Positions 43,410-52,918 of a stretch of DNA of 64,000 bases are shown here, piece after piece. The notes under the pieces are model-generated. The model was not told where the DNA came from. It saw nothing but the letters and a program-made list of their open reading frames with translations, and did not search any database. Source of the DNA: Pseudonocardia autotrophica. GTDB lineage: Bacteria > Actinomycetota > Actinomycetes > Mycobacteriales > Pseudonocardiaceae. The DNA is taken from NCBI RefSeq assembly GCF_000717175.1, contig NZ_JNYD01000030.1:5885-69884 (forward strand), in the 5' to 3' direction. Each line of letters starts with the position of its first letter. Position 1 is the first letter of the stretch. The position numbers and the translations under genes are program-made.

Positions 43410-44639
43410 ATGACCGACCGTCCGGCCGTCGCCCCCGCGATGCGGCACCGCAGCATGCGGGACCACAACCTGGGTGTGGTGCTGGGCGAGGTGGCGCGGC
43501 GGGGCACGGTCAGCCGCGCCGGGCTGGCGGTGGCGACCGGGCTGACCAAGTCCACGGTGTCGTCGCTGGTCGGCGAGCTGGTCGCGGCGCGGCTGCTGGT
43601 GGCCGAGGGCCGCACGGGCGAGGGCGAGCGGGGCCGTCCGGGCATCGGGCTGGCGCTCGACGGCGGGCACGTGGCCGGGCTCGGGTGCGAGATCGGGGCG
43701 CGCCGGCTCGCCGTGGCGGTCGTCGACCTCCGCGGCCGCACACGGGTACGGCTGGAGCAGGTGGGCACCAACCGGCGCTCGCCCGCCGCGGTGTTCGACG
43801 AACTCGCGGCGCTGGCCGCCGAGGCCGAGCGGCGGGCGACTGCGCAGGAGCTCACGCTCGTCGGCGCCGGGCTCGCGATCCCCGGCCTGCTCGACCACTC
43901 CGCCGCCGGCCGCGGCCGCTGCGTCGTCGCCGCGCCGAACCTGGGCTGGCGGGACGTGCCGCTCGACCCGTACCTCGCCGACCTCCCGCCGCGGACGGGC
44001 CTGCCGGTGGCGGTGGACAACGAGGCCAACCTGGCCGCGCTGGGCGAGCTCCGGCTCGGCGCCGGGAGCGGGCACCCGTCGTTCCTCGTGGTCACGGGCG
44101 AGGTGGGCATCGGCGCCGGGTTGGTCGTCGGGTCCGGGTTGTACTCGGGCGCCGACGGCTTCGCCGGCGAGCTGGGGCACGTGGTGGTGGCGCCCGGCGG
44201 CGCACCCTGCGCCTGCGGGGGCCGGGGCTGCCTGGAGACGGTCGCGGGGCTGCCCGCCCTGCTCCGCGCCGCCGGCCTCGACCCCGACGGCGGTCTCACG
44301 CCGCTGCTCGACGCCCTGGACCTCCCCGCGGGCGATCCCGCCGGCGACGCCGCACGGACGGCCGTCGACGAGGGGGCTGCCGGCCTGGCCCTGGCCCTGA
44401 CCGCCGCGGTGCACCTGCTCGCCCCCGGCCTGATCGTGCTCGGCGGGACGCTCGCCGCCCTCGGCCCGGTCCTGGTCCCGCGGCTCGACGCCGCCCTCGC
44501 CGCGCAGGTCGGGGCGCTGCGCGGCACCGCTCCCCCGGTCACGACCTCCGCCCTCGGGCCCGACGCAGCCGTCCTCGGTGCCGCCCTAGGCGTCGTCGAC
44601 GCGGTCCTCGCCGACCCGGTCCGGATCATGCCCGCTTGA
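43410..44639 (+). CDS. ROK-family transcriptional regulator
   Basis: A 409-residue regulator. A MarR-like winged helix (about 15-75; VSRAGLAVATGLTKSTVSSLVGELVAARLL) precedes the ROK domain. The zinc motif CACGGRGCLE is intact, but the catalytic Asp of sugar kinases (NDAN) is Glu in VDNEANLAALGE, and no DxGxT phosphate loop is seen. It should therefore bind sugar without phosphorylating it. It lies next to xylose isomerase and its operator, so xylose-type control (XylR) is likely. Confidence 0.88.
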   Translation: MTDRPAVAPAMRHRSMRDHNLGVVLGEVARRGTVSRAGLAVATGLTKSTVSSLVGELVAARLLVAEGRTGEGERGRPGIGLALDGGHVAGLGCEIGARRLAVAVVDLRGRTRVRLEQVGTNRRSPAAVFDELAALAAEAERRATAQELTLVGAGLAIPGLLDHSAAGRGRCVVAAPNLGWRDVPLDPYLADLPPRTGLPVAVDNEANLAALGELRLGAGSGHPSFLVVTGEVGIGAGLVVGSGLYSGADGFAGELGHVVVAPGGAPCACGGRGCLETVAGLPALLRAAGLDPDGGLTPLLDALDLPAGDPAGDAARTAVDEGAAGLALALTAAVHLLAPGLIVLGGTLAALGPVLVPRLDAALAAQVGALRGTAPPVTTSALGPDAAVLGAALGVVDAVLADPVRIMPA

Positions 44640-44796
44640 TCTGCGCATCCCGCCGCGCTCGTCGGTGCGGGCGGGATGATCGGAGCGAGGGTGACGATGC
44701 GGTCGTGCCGATCACTCTCCCGTCCCACTCGTCGTGATCTTCACGTGATGACGCGGTGCCCCTTGCCCCGCCCCCGCCGCAGGTCTAGCGTCCTCC

Positions 44797-44819
44797 TTTA
44801 GTTCGTGATCTGGACTAAT
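44797..44819. promoter_or_regulatory. XylR-type operator before xylA
   Basis: TTTAGTTCGTGATC at 44797-44810 leads into TGGACTAAT at 44811-44819. The arms TTAGT and ACTAA are exact reverse complements with 11 bases between. The site ends 13 bases before the ATG of xylA and directly abuts the AAGGAG ribosome site. ROK repressors of xylose genes bind sites with TTAGT-type arms, so the adjacent regulator is the likely binder. Confidence 0.6.
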
Positions 44820-44832
44820 CAAGGAGCGCCCG

Positions 44833-46023
44833 ATGACCGCACCGACGCCGTCGCAGGCCGACCGCTTCTCCTTCGGCCTCTGGACGGTCGGTTGGCAGGG
44901 CCGTGACCCCTTCGGCGAGGCCACCCGCCCCGCGCTCGACGTCGTCGAGGCCGTGGAGCGGCTGGCCGCGCTCGGCGCATGGGGCCTGACCTTCCACGAC
45001 GACGACCTGTTCGGCTTCGGCCCCGACGCCGGCACGCGGGACAAGCAGGTCACGCGGCTGCGCGAGGCGCTCGACGCCACCGGCATGACCGTCCCGATGA
45101 TCACGACGAACCTGTTCACCCACCCCGTGTTCAAGGACGGCGGGTTCACGAGCAACGACCGGTCGGTGCGCCGGTTCGCGCTGCGCAAGGTGCTGCGCAA
45201 CGTCGAGCTCGCCGCCGAGCTGGGCGCCCGGACGTTCGTGCTGTGGGGCGGCCGCGAGGGCTCGGAGTACGACTCGGCGAAGGACGTCGCGGCGGCGCTC
45301 GACCGCTACCGCGAGGCGATGGACCTGCTCTGCGGGTTCGTCCTCGACCGCGGCCACGACATCCGGTTCGCGCTCGAGCCCAAGCCCAACGAGCCCCGCG
45401 GCGACATCCTGCTGCCGACCGTCGGGCACGCGCTGGCCTTCATCGAGAAGCTCGCGCACCCCGAGCTGGTCGGCGTGAACCCCGAGGTCGGCCACGAGCA
45501 GATGGCCGGGCTGAACTACGTCCACGGCATCGCGCAGGCGCTGTGGGCGGGCAAGCTCTTCCACCTCGACCTCAACGGCCAGCGCGGGATCAAGTACGAC
45601 CAGGACCTCGTGTTCGGCCACGGCGACCTGCTCAACGCCTTCGCGCTGGTCGACCTGCTCGAACACGGCGGCCCCGGCGGCGGCCCGGCCTACGACGGCC
45701 CGCGGCACTTCGACTACAAGCCCTCGCGCACCGAGAGCTACACCGGGGTCTGGGACTCGGCCGCCGCCAACATGCGGGCGTACCTGTTGCTCAAGGAGCG
45801 GGCCGCGGCCTTCCGTGCCGACCCCGAGGTGCAGGAGGCCCTCGCCACCGCGGGCGTCCCCGAGCTCTCGACGCCGACCCTCGCGCCCGGCGAGGGCTAC
45901 GCCGAGCTCCTGGCCGACCGCTCGTCGTTCGAGGACTTCGACGCCGAGGCGGCCGGCCGGCGCGGGTACGGGTTCGTCCGGCTGCACCAGCTCGCCGTCG
46001 AGCACCTCATGGGCGCCCGGTAG
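44833..46023 (+). CDS. xylA: Xylose isomerase
   Basis: A 396-residue enzyme converting D-xylose to D-xylulose (and glucose to fructose). Family landmarks are [12 protein letters not shown] with the active His, [21 protein letters not shown] with metal-binding Glu, [16 protein letters not shown] and [20 protein letters not shown] at 44821-44826 fixes the ATG. Length matches actinobacterial XylA. No xylulokinase gene is next to it in this window. Confidence 0.95.
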   Translation: MTAPTPSQADRFSFGLWTVGWQGRDPFGEATRPALDVVEAVERLAALGAWGLTFHDDDLFGFGPDAGTRDKQVTRLREALDATGMTVPMITTNLFTHPVFKDGGFTSNDRSVRRFALRKVLRNVELAAELGARTFVLWGGREGSEYDSAKDVAAALDRYREAMDLLCGFVLDRGHDIRFALEPKPNEPRGDILLPTVGHALAFIEKLAHPELVGVNPEVGHEQMAGLNYVHGIAQALWAGKLFHLDLNGQRGIKYDQDLVFGHGDLLNAFALVDLLEHGGPGGGPAYDGPRHFDYKPSRTESYTGVWDSAAANMRAYLLLKERAAAFRADPEVQEALATAGVPELSTPTLAPGEGYAELLADRSSFEDFDAEAAGRRGYGFVRLHQLAVEHLMGAR

Positions 46024-46026
46024 GGG

Positions 46027-46656
46027 TCAGCCGACCGGCACCGCGCCGCGCGCCCGCCGCAGCGCGTCGGCGGCGCGGGCGCTGACCTCGTCCCATCGGC
46101 CGGCGGCGAGCAGCTCCGGGTCGACCATCCAGCTGCCGCTGATGGCCGGGACGCACGGCAGCGCGAGGTAGTCCGCCATGTTCTCCGGCTTCACCCCGCC
46201 GGAGGGCAGGAAGGTCATCCCGGGGAACGGCGCGGCCAGCGCGCGGATCCCGGCCACGCCGCCGAGCAGGTTCGCCGGGAAGAACTTCACCTCGGTGAGC
46301 CCGCGCTCGGTGGCGACCATGAGGTCCGACGCGCCGGACACCCCGGGCAGGGCCGGCACCTCGAGCTCGACGGCCCGGTCGAGCACGGACACGGACAGCC
46401 CGGGGCTCACGACGAACCGGGCCCCGGCCGCCACGACCTCGTCGACGTGCCGCGGAACCACGACCGATCCGGCCCCGACGTGCAGCTCCGGCAGCGCGCT
46501 CAGGGCGCGGATGCCGGCGAGGCCGGCCGCGGTCCGCAGGGTGATCTCGACGACGTCGACGCCCCCGGCGAGCAGGGCCTCGCCGAGCGGCAGCGCCTGC
46601 GCCGGGTCGTCGAGCACGACGACCGGGAGGACCGGGCAGCGGGCGAGCAGGGACAC
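46027..46656 (-). CDS. eda: KDPG aldolase (2-dehydro-3-deoxy-phosphogluconate aldolase)
   Basis: A 209-residue class I aldolase splitting KDPG into pyruvate and glyceraldehyde 3-phosphate. VDVVEITLRT holds the catalytic Glu and TEVKFFPAN the Schiff-base Lys. The GTG at 46656 is preferred to the one six bases upstream because AGGAG lies 5 bases before it. It is the last gene of the sugar-acid operon and lies 30 bases after the kinase. It converges with xylA with only 3 bases between stops. Confidence 0.92.
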   Translation of the reverse strand: MSLLARCPVLPVVVLDDPAQALPLGEALLAGGVDVVEITLRTAAGLAGIRALSALPELHVGAGSVVVPRHVDEVVAAGARFVVSPGLSVSVLDRAVELEVPALPGVSGASDLMVATERGLTEVKFFPANLLGGVAGIRALAAPFPGMTFLPSGGVKPENMADYLALPCVPAISGSWMVDPELLAAGRWDEVSARAADALRRARGAVPVG

Positions 46657-46687
46657 GTGCACTCCTGGGAAGGTCGACGGACGGGGA

Positions 46688-47659
46688 TCAGCGGAGGACG
46701 TCCGCGGGCGGGTCGGCCTGCAGGGCCGCGAGGTCGGCGCGGGTGGGCAGCCCCTCCCAGTCCCCCGGGACCAGGCAGACCGCGCCGCCCGCGGCGTTGC
46801 CGAGCGCGAGGGCGGCCTCGACGGGCCGGTCCGCGACGAGCTCGGCCAGGTAGCCGGCGACGAACGCGTCGCCGGCGCCGACGGCGTCGACCACCTCGAC
46901 CGGTCGGGTCGGGGCGTGGACTGCGGTGCCGCCGTCGTGCGCGACGGCACCGAGCGGGCCGAGCTTCACCACCGCGGTGGCGGGCCCGAGCTTGGCGAGC
47001 CGGGCGGCGAGATCGGCGCCTCCCTCGGCGTCGACCGGTACCGGCTCCAGGCCCAGGACCAGCGCCGCCTCCTCCGGCCCGGCGAACACCAGGTCGCAGG
47101 TGGGGATCAGGTCGCCCAGGGCCGCGCGGGCCTCGGCGTCGGGCCAGAGCGTGCGGCGGTGGTTGACGTCGAGCGAAACGAGCACCCCCGCCTCCCGGGC
47201 GATCTCGACGGCGCGGGCGACGGCGGCGCGGGGACCGGGTCCGAGGGCCGGGGTGATGCCGGTCAGGTGCAGCACCCGGGCCGCGGCGATCTCGTCCGCG
47301 ACCGCGTCGACGTGTGCGGGTGCCAGCCGCGCGGCGGCGCTCCCGGCGCGGTAGTACCGCACCCGGTGCGGCCGCCCGCCCCGCAGCTCCTTGAGCATCA
47401 TCCCGGTCGGGGCGTCCGGGTCGGTGTCGGCGAGGACCCGCACCCCCTCGGCGCGGATCTCGCGGACCACGGCGCGGCCCAGGTCGTCGTCGCCGATCCG
47501 GGAGACCCAGGTGGCGTCGACGCCGAGCCGGGCCAGCCCGATCGCGACGTTCGACTCCGCCCCGCCGATGCCGACGGTCAGGGCGGAGCCGGCGACCAGC
47601 CGGCCCTGCGGGGTCAGCAGGGCCATCGTCTCGCCGAGGGTCACCACGCGCGGGCTCAC
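46688..47659 (-). CDS. kdgK: 2-keto-3-deoxygluconate kinase (PfkB family)
   Basis: A 323-residue ribokinase-fold sugar kinase. GIGGAESNVAIGLARLGVDATWVSRIGDD is the N-terminal signature region. VVDAVGAGDAFVAGYLAEL contains the catalytic Asp and anion hole. Its place between an aldonate dehydrogenase and KDPG aldolase points to KDG as substrate. GTG start overlaps the dehydrogenase stop as GTGA. Confidence 0.88.
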   Translation of the reverse strand: MSPRVVTLGETMALLTPQGRLVAGSALTVGIGGAESNVAIGLARLGVDATWVSRIGDDDLGRAVVREIRAEGVRVLADTDPDAPTGMMLKELRGGRPHRVRYYRAGSAAARLAPAHVDAVADEIAAARVLHLTGITPALGPGPRAAVARAVEIAREAGVLVSLDVNHRRTLWPDAEARAALGDLIPTCDLVFAGPEEAALVLGLEPVPVDAEGGADLAARLAKLGPATAVVKLGPLGAVAHDGGTAVHAPTRPVEVVDAVGAGDAFVAGYLAELVADRPVEAALALGNAAGGAVCLVPGDWEGLPTRADLAALQADPPADVLR

Positions 47660-48672
47660 GACAGCTCCAGCATGACCTTGCTGCTCCCGGGCGCGGCGGC
47701 GACCGCGAGGGCGTCGGCGGCGGCGTCGATCGGGAACCGGTGGCTGATCACGGGGGTGACGTCCAGGCCCGCGGCCATGGCGGCGAGCGCGTCGGAGATC
47801 TCCTCGACGAACCGGTACGAGCCGATCCAGGTGATCTCCCGGGTGACCAGGTCGCCGAGCGCGGCGGAGACCGCCGCCCCCGGCAGGTTCCCGACCTGCA
47901 CGAGCGTGCCGCCGCGGGCGGTCGCGCGGAGCACGGAGCCCAGTGCGGCGGGTGCGCCGGAAGCCTCGAAGACGATCTCGACGTCGTCGGGCAGGGACCC
48001 CACGGAGACGTCGACGGTCTCGTCCGCGCCCATCGCGCGGGCCACGTCGAGGGACACCTCCGCGATGTCCGAGGCGACCACGGTCGCCGCCCCGGCGTGC
48101 TTCGCCGCGGCCACGACCAGCGAGCCGATCGGACCGGCGCCGTTGACCAGCACGGTGCGACCGCGCAGGTCGCCGGCCCGGAACACGGCGTGCATCGCCA
48201 CCGCGAGCGGCTCGGCGAGGGCACCCGACAGGGTGTCGACGCCCGTGGGCAGGGCCCGCAGCTGCTCGGCGCGGACCGCCCGGAGGCCGCTGAAGCCGCC
48301 GTCGGTGTGCGGGTCGAAGGCCGCCGACCCGAAGTACCGGACGTGCGGGTACAGGTTGGTGCGCCCGGCAATCCGGTCCGGCAGGTGCCCGTCGCCGACC
48401 AGCTCGGCCGGGTGGACGGTGACCGGGGTGCCGACCTCGGGGCCGGTCACCCCCGGCCCCAGCGCGGCGACCCGGCCGGCCACCTCGTGCCCGAGCACCA
48501 GCGGGTGCGTCAGCGACGCGGTGCCGGACGCGCCGTTCTTCCAGTACGCCACGTCGGAGCCGCAGATCCCGCCCCACTCCATGGCGACCAGGACCTCGCC
48601 GGGCCCGGCGACGGGCTCGGGACGCTCGTCGACCCGCAGGTCGCCCGCCCCGTGGACCACGACCGCCTTCAC
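47656..48672 (-). CDS. Zinc-type alcohol dehydrogenase, L-idonate 5-dehydrogenase-like
   Basis: A 338-residue medium-chain dehydrogenase. The catalytic zinc site is present (Cys37 in GGICGSD, His62-Glu63 in LGHEVAG, Glu in EPLAV), as is the nucleotide fold GAGPIGSL. The protein contains only one Cys, so the four Cys of the structural zinc loop are missing; the loop reads DGHLPDRIAGRTNLYPHVRYFGS. The RYFGSAA segment resembles L-idonate 5-dehydrogenase. It probably oxidises an aldonate or polyol to the 5-keto or 2-keto form. Confidence 0.8.
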   Translation of the reverse strand: MKAVVVHGAGDLRVDERPEPVAGPGEVLVAMEWGGICGSDVAYWKNGASGTASLTHPLVLGHEVAGRVAALGPGVTGPEVGTPVTVHPAELVGDGHLPDRIAGRTNLYPHVRYFGSAAFDPHTDGGFSGLRAVRAEQLRALPTGVDTLSGALAEPLAVAMHAVFRAGDLRGRTVLVNGAGPIGSLVVAAAKHAGAATVVASDIAEVSLDVARAMGADETVDVSVGSLPDDVEIVFEASGAPAALGSVLRATARGGTLVQVGNLPGAAVSAALGDLVTREITWIGSYRFVEEISDALAAMAAGLDVTPVISHRFPIDAAADALAVAAAPGSSKVMLELS

Positions 48673-50045
48673 GCCGCGTCCTCCAGCTTCACCAGGTCGC
48701 GCCCGCGGGTCTCCGGGGAGAGCAGGGTCGAGACGAGCGTGATCGCCGAGTAGACGACCAGCATCGCGGCGATCGGCCACCAGCTGCCGGTGAGCGCGGT
48801 CAGCGAGGCCGCGAGGACCGGGCCGATCGCGGTGGCGAGGATGCCGCCGATCTCCTTGGCCAGCGCGAGCTGGGTGAACCGGGTGCGGGCGCCGAACAGC
48901 TCCGCCATCGTGACGCTCTCCATCGAGAACAGCCCGAGCACGCCGATGTTCAGGGCGATGACCATGCCCAGCGTGATCGCGACGGCGCTCCCGCTGGTGA
49001 TCAGCAGCATCGCCGGGAAGGCGACCAGCATCGTCGCGATCGTCAGGCCGATGTAGACGGGGCGCCGGCCGACCTTGTCGCCCAGCAGGCCGATGAGCGG
49101 CACGGTGGCGAAGCCGAGCAGCGAGCCGTAGACGATCGCGTCCGTCGGGATCGAGCGGTCGACGAGCAGCGTGGTGGCGAGGTAGCCGACCAGGAAGGTC
49201 TGCACCAGCCCGGAGTTGCCGGCCTGGCCGAACCGCAGGCCGAGCGCGAGGAAGAACGCCTTGCCCTTGCGCTGCTTGAGACCTGCCTCCAGCACACCCT
49301 CGGACGCGGCCTCCTCCTTCGAGAGGGCGACGCCGTCGACGACGTCCGCCCGCTCCTCGAAGACCGGGCTCTCCTTGAGGTTCCGGCGCAGCCACACCGC
49401 GAAGATCATCAGGGCGAAGCTGAGCAGGAAGGGGATCCGCCAGCCCCACTCGACCAGCTGCTCCTCGGAGAGCACCGCGAGCAGGATCGCCCAGATGCCG
49501 GACGCGGCGAGCGTGCCGGAGTTGGTGCCCAGCGAGACCAGCGACGAGATCAGGCCGCGGCGCTTCGCCGGGGCGTACTCGGCCAGCATCACCGTGGCGC
49601 CCGCGATCTCCGCGCCGGCGCCGAAGCCCTGCAGCAGCCGCAGCGCGACCAGCAGGATCGGGGCGAGGATGCCGATGGTCGCGTAGGTCGGCAGGGCGCC
49701 GATCAGCGTGGTGGACACGCCCATCAGCAGGATGGTGATGAACAGGACCTTCTTGCGGCCCAGCCGGTCGCCCATCCGTCCGAAGTAGACGGCGCCGGCG
49801 AGCCGGGCGACGTACCCGACGCCGTAGGTCGCCATCGCCGCGATCAGGCCGATCGCCGGGCTGACGTCCGGGAAGAAGACCGTGTTGAAGACGATGGCGG
49901 CCGCCAGCGAGTAGAGCTGGAAGTCCATGAACTCCATCGCGGTGCCCAGCCACCCGGACACGGCGGCCTTGGTGAGGTCGCGCGTCGTGCGGGTGACCAC
50001 GCCCGGGGGCTCCGTCCTGGTGCTGTCGGTCGTGCTGTCCGTCAT
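48669..50045 (-). CDS. MFS transporter (metabolite:H+ symporter type)
   Basis: A 458-residue carrier with 12 predicted helices. It has the MHS landmarks WLGTAMEFMDFQLYSLAAAIVF at the first helix and YFGRMGDRLGRKKVLFITILLMG in the cytoplasmic loop 2-3. A long central loop (FEERADVVDGVALSKEEAASEG) separates the halves. In this operon it is the likely entry route for a sugar acid. Its stop overlaps the dehydrogenase GTG, and it begins 64 bases after the reductase. Confidence 0.88.
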   Translation of the reverse strand: MTDSTTDSTRTEPPGVVTRTTRDLTKAAVSGWLGTAMEFMDFQLYSLAAAIVFNTVFFPDVSPAIGLIAAMATYGVGYVARLAGAVYFGRMGDRLGRKKVLFITILLMGVSTTLIGALPTYATIGILAPILLVALRLLQGFGAGAEIAGATVMLAEYAPAKRRGLISSLVSLGTNSGTLAASGIWAILLAVLSEEQLVEWGWRIPFLLSFALMIFAVWLRRNLKESPVFEERADVVDGVALSKEEAASEGVLEAGLKQRKGKAFFLALGLRFGQAGNSGLVQTFLVGYLATTLLVDRSIPTDAIVYGSLLGFATVPLIGLLGDKVGRRPVYIGLTIATMLVAFPAMLLITSGSAVAITLGMVIALNIGVLGLFSMESVTMAELFGARTRFTQLALAKEIGGILATAIGPVLAASLTALTGSWWPIAAMLVVYSAITLVSTLLSPETRGRDLVKLEDAA

Positions 50046-50109
50046 CGTGAACTCCGTTGCTCAGTGACCGCTGGGTGGGGTGTCGCTCGCGGGGCCGGCC
50101 GGGCTCTGC

Positions 50110-51564
50110 TCAGAGCTCGACACGCCCCGCGGAGAGGGCGGGAAGGTGGGCGGCGACGGCGGTGACCAGGCCGTCCGTCGCCGCCAGGTCGGGGGCGCCG
50201 ATCGCGTCGAGCAGTCCCCGGACGGTCGCCACGGCGTCGGTGCGACCTCCCGGGCCGCGCCAGCAGGCGGCGAGGGCCTCGGCGGCCGGGTCGGTGGTGC
50301 CGTGGAGCTGGCCCTGCGCACCGGGCCGGGTCGCGTGCACCCAGCCCGCCAGCGCCAGCTCCAGTACCGGGGTGCGCGTCTCGCGCAGGACCGGGAGCCA
50401 GCGCTCCGGGACCTTGAGCGAACCGTCCGAGCCGATCTGCCGCAGCAGGTGCCGGATCCCCGGGTTACGGAAGCGCTCGACCAGGTCCGCGGCGTACGCG
50501 GCCGGGTCCGGGCCGTCGGCGGGCAGGGTCGGCGCGACCTCGGCGGCCAGGGTCCGGACGAGGGTCTCGCCCCAGGTCGTCGCCATCGCGTCGGCGATCG
50601 TCGTGGCCCCGGCCGCGAGGCCGAGGTAGGCCAGCGCGGAGTGGGCCCCGTTGAGCAGGCGCAGCTTGGTGAGCTGGTAGGGCACGACGTCCGGCACGAC
50701 GAGCGCGCCGTCGCGCTCCCACGGCGGGCGCGGGCCGGCGAACCGGTCCTCGAGCACCCACTGCCGGTAGGGCTCGCCGACCACCGGCAGCGCGTCGACG
50801 ACGCCGAGCGCCGCGGCGGCGGCCTCGCGGTCCGCGTCCGTGGTGGCCGGCACGATCCGGTCCACGATCGTCGACGGGAAGGTGACGGCCGTGGCCATGA
50901 GGTCGAGGACGCGGTCGCGGTCCGGCAGGCTCGACGCCTCGACGAAGCCCCGGACCACCGCCGCCAGCGCGGTGCCGTTAGCGGACATGTTGTCGCAGGA
51001 CACCACGCTGATCGGCGCGGCGCCGGCGCGCATGCGGGCGGCCAGGCCGGCGGCGAGCCGGCCGACGACCGTCCGCGCCCCGTCCGGGCCCGCGGCGAGG
51101 TCCGCCGCGATCGCCGGGTCGGCGGTGTCGAGCGTGCCGTCCGGGCGCCGGTGGTGGCCCTTCTCCGTGATCGTCAGCGTGACGACGGAGACGTCCGGGT
51201 CGGCGAGCAGCGCGTCGACGCGCGCGGCGTCGGGGCCCAGGGCGAGGGCCTCGACCACCGAGCCGACGACGAAGGTCCGGCTGCCGGCGGCGCCGCGCTC
51301 GGTCACCGAGTACAGGCAGTCCTGCGCCCGCAGCGCCGCCGCGGTGTCCGCGGACCGGGGCGCGACGACCGCGATCCCCCACGGCTCGCCGGCGGCGGCT
51401 GCGGCGCGCTCGGTGTAGACGGCCTGGTGGGCGCGGTGGAAGGCACCCAGGCCGAGGTGCAGGACCCGCGGCCGCAGCGCGCCGGGCTCGACGAGCGGGC
51501 GGGCGTCGGCGGGGATCCGGGCGAGGGTGTCGCGGCCCAGGCCGGCGCGCAGCAGCGTGCTCAC
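50110..51564 (-). CDS. uxuB: Fructuronate reductase / mannonate oxidoreductase
   Basis: A 484-residue polyol-type long-chain dehydrogenase. The N-terminal Rossmann part starts at [16 protein letters not shown]. The catalytic signature [16 protein letters not shown] has Lys, Asn and His of the mannitol dehydrogenase family. Next to a mannonate dehydratase it should reduce D-fructuronate to D-mannonate with NADH; mannitol or tagaturonate are alternatives. GTG overlaps the dehydratase stop as GTGA. Confidence 0.88.
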   Translation of the reverse strand: MSTLLRAGLGRDTLARIPADARPLVEPGALRPRVLHLGLGAFHRAHQAVYTERAAAAAGEPWGIAVVAPRSADTAAALRAQDCLYSVTERGAAGSRTFVVGSVVEALALGPDAARVDALLADPDVSVVTLTITEKGHHRRPDGTLDTADPAIAADLAAGPDGARTVVGRLAAGLAARMRAGAAPISVVSCDNMSANGTALAAVVRGFVEASSLPDRDRVLDLMATAVTFPSTIVDRIVPATTDADREAAAAALGVVDALPVVGEPYRQWVLEDRFAGPRPPWERDGALVVPDVVPYQLTKLRLLNGAHSALAYLGLAAGATTIADAMATTWGETLVRTLAAEVAPTLPADGPDPAAYAADLVERFRNPGIRHLLRQIGSDGSLKVPERWLPVLRETRTPVLELALAGWVHATRPGAQGQLHGTTDPAAEALAACWRGPGGRTDAVATVRGLLDAIGAPDLAATDGLVTAVAAHLPALSAGRVEL

Positions 51565-52769
51565 CAGTCGTGCACCGAGCCGTCGAGCCGGCGGGCGACC
51601 GGCAGGTAGCGGGCCTCGTACGGGTAGCGCTCGGCGGCCTTCTCGTCGTACTCGACGCCGAGGCCGGGCACCTCCGTCGGGTGCAGCATGCCGGCGGCGA
51701 GAGTGGGGCCGCCGCGGAAGACCTCGAGGGTCTCGTCGGCGTGCCCCATGTACTCCTGGATGCCGAAGTTCGGCACGGCGACGTCGAGATGCACCGCGGC
51801 GGCCATGCTCACCGGCGAGAGGTCGGTGGCGCCGTGCGAGCCGGTGCGGACCCCGTACAGCGCGGCGAGGTCGAAGATCCGGCGCAGGTGGGTGAGGCCG
51901 CCCGCGTGCACGACGGTGGTCCGGACGTAGTCGATCAGCTGCTCGGTGATCAGCGTCTGGACGTCCCAGATCGAGTTCAGCACCTCGCCGGTGGCTATCG
52001 GGGTGGTCGTGTGCTGCCGGATCAGCCGGAACGCCTCCTGGTTCTCGGCCGGCGTCGGGTCCTCCATCCAGTACAGCCGGCAGGGCTCGACGGCCTTGCC
52101 GAACCGGGCCGCCTCGAGGGGCGTGAGCCGGTGATGGACGTCGTGCAGCAGGTGGAAGCCGAAGCCGAAGCGCTCGCGGACCGCCTCGAGGTAGGTGGGC
52201 GCGAAGTTCAGGTACGCCTCGGTGTCCCACGGCTGCTCGTCGGGCAGCGCGGTGGCCGCGGGCTCGTACAGCTTGCCCTTGCGCACGCCGTAGGTGCCGC
52301 CGACCTCCGGCACCGCGGCCTGGGCGCGCACGGCCTTGTAGCCCAGGGACAGGAAGCGCTCGACGTCGTCGAGCAGCTCGGCGGTGTCCCGGCCGCTCGC
52401 GTGCGAGTAGACCAGGACGCCGTCCCGGGAGCGGCCGCCCAGCAGCTGGTAGACGGGCAGGCCCGCGACCTTGCCCTTGATGTCCCACAGCGCGGTGTCG
52501 ACGGCCGAGATCGCGGTCATGGTGACCGGGCCGCGGCGCCAGTAGGCCCCCTTGTAGAGGTACTGCCACATGTCCTCGATGCGGGCCGGGTCCTTGCCGA
52601 TGAGCAGCGGGACCAGGTGGTCGCGCAGGTAGCTCGCGACGGCGAGCTCGCGGCCGTTCAGCGTCGCGTCGCCGAGGCCGACGACCCCGTCGGACGTCGT
52701 GATCCGCAGCGTCACGAACGTCCGGCCCGGGGAGGCGACGAACACCTCGGCCCGCTCGATCTTGCTCAC
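51561..52769 (-). CDS. manD: D-mannonate dehydratase, enolase superfamily (ManD)
   Basis: A 402-residue enolase-type dehydratase that turns D-mannonate into KDG. Metal ligands lie in [22 protein letters not shown] and [11 protein letters not shown], and the later active-site loop is [13 protein letters not shown]. The Tyr/Arg pair region YSHASGRD is as in ManD. The GTG at 52769 has AAGGAG at fair spacing. It is the first gene of the sugar-acid operon, with a perfect palindrome 63 bases upstream. Confidence 0.92.
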   Translation of the reverse strand: MSKIERAEVFVASPGRTFVTLRITTSDGVVGLGDATLNGRELAVASYLRDHLVPLLIGKDPARIEDMWQYLYKGAYWRRGPVTMTAISAVDTALWDIKGKVAGLPVYQLLGGRSRDGVLVYSHASGRDTAELLDDVERFLSLGYKAVRAQAAVPEVGGTYGVRKGKLYEPAATALPDEQPWDTEAYLNFAPTYLEAVRERFGFGFHLLHDVHHRLTPLEAARFGKAVEPCRLYWMEDPTPAENQEAFRLIRQHTTTPIATGEVLNSIWDVQTLITEQLIDYVRTTVVHAGGLTHLRRIFDLAALYGVRTGSHGATDLSPVSMAAAVHLDVAVPNFGIQEYMGHADETLEVFRGGPTLAAGMLHPTEVPGLGVEYDEKAAERYPYEARYLPVARRLDGSVHDW

Positions 52770-52832
52770 CAGGTCCCACTCCTTCGGACGATCCGGTCCG
52801 CGCGCACCACCGGCAGGACTGGTCGCGCAGTA

Positions 52833-52844
52833 CTTGTATACAAG
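52833..52844. promoter_or_regulatory. Perfect palindrome between manD and its GntR regulator
   Basis: CTTGTATACAAG is a perfect 12-base palindrome, unusually AT-rich for this DNA, lying in the 149-base gap between the divergent manD and GntR starts. FadR/UxuR-type GntR proteins bind dyads with TTGTATACAA-like cores, so it is the likely operator for the sugar-acid operon. Confidence 0.65.
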
Positions 52845-52918
52845 CATCCGTCGCGAAGGTGTGCAAGACCGGGCCGGACGAGCGATCAGTGACCCGCCAC
52901 ACCCGATATCGTGGGCGC

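Noticed and set aside
43410..44639. ROK protein as a sugar kinase
   Set aside because: It has an N-terminal winged helix, lacks a phosphate loop and has Glu in place of the catalytic Asp, so a regulator fits better.
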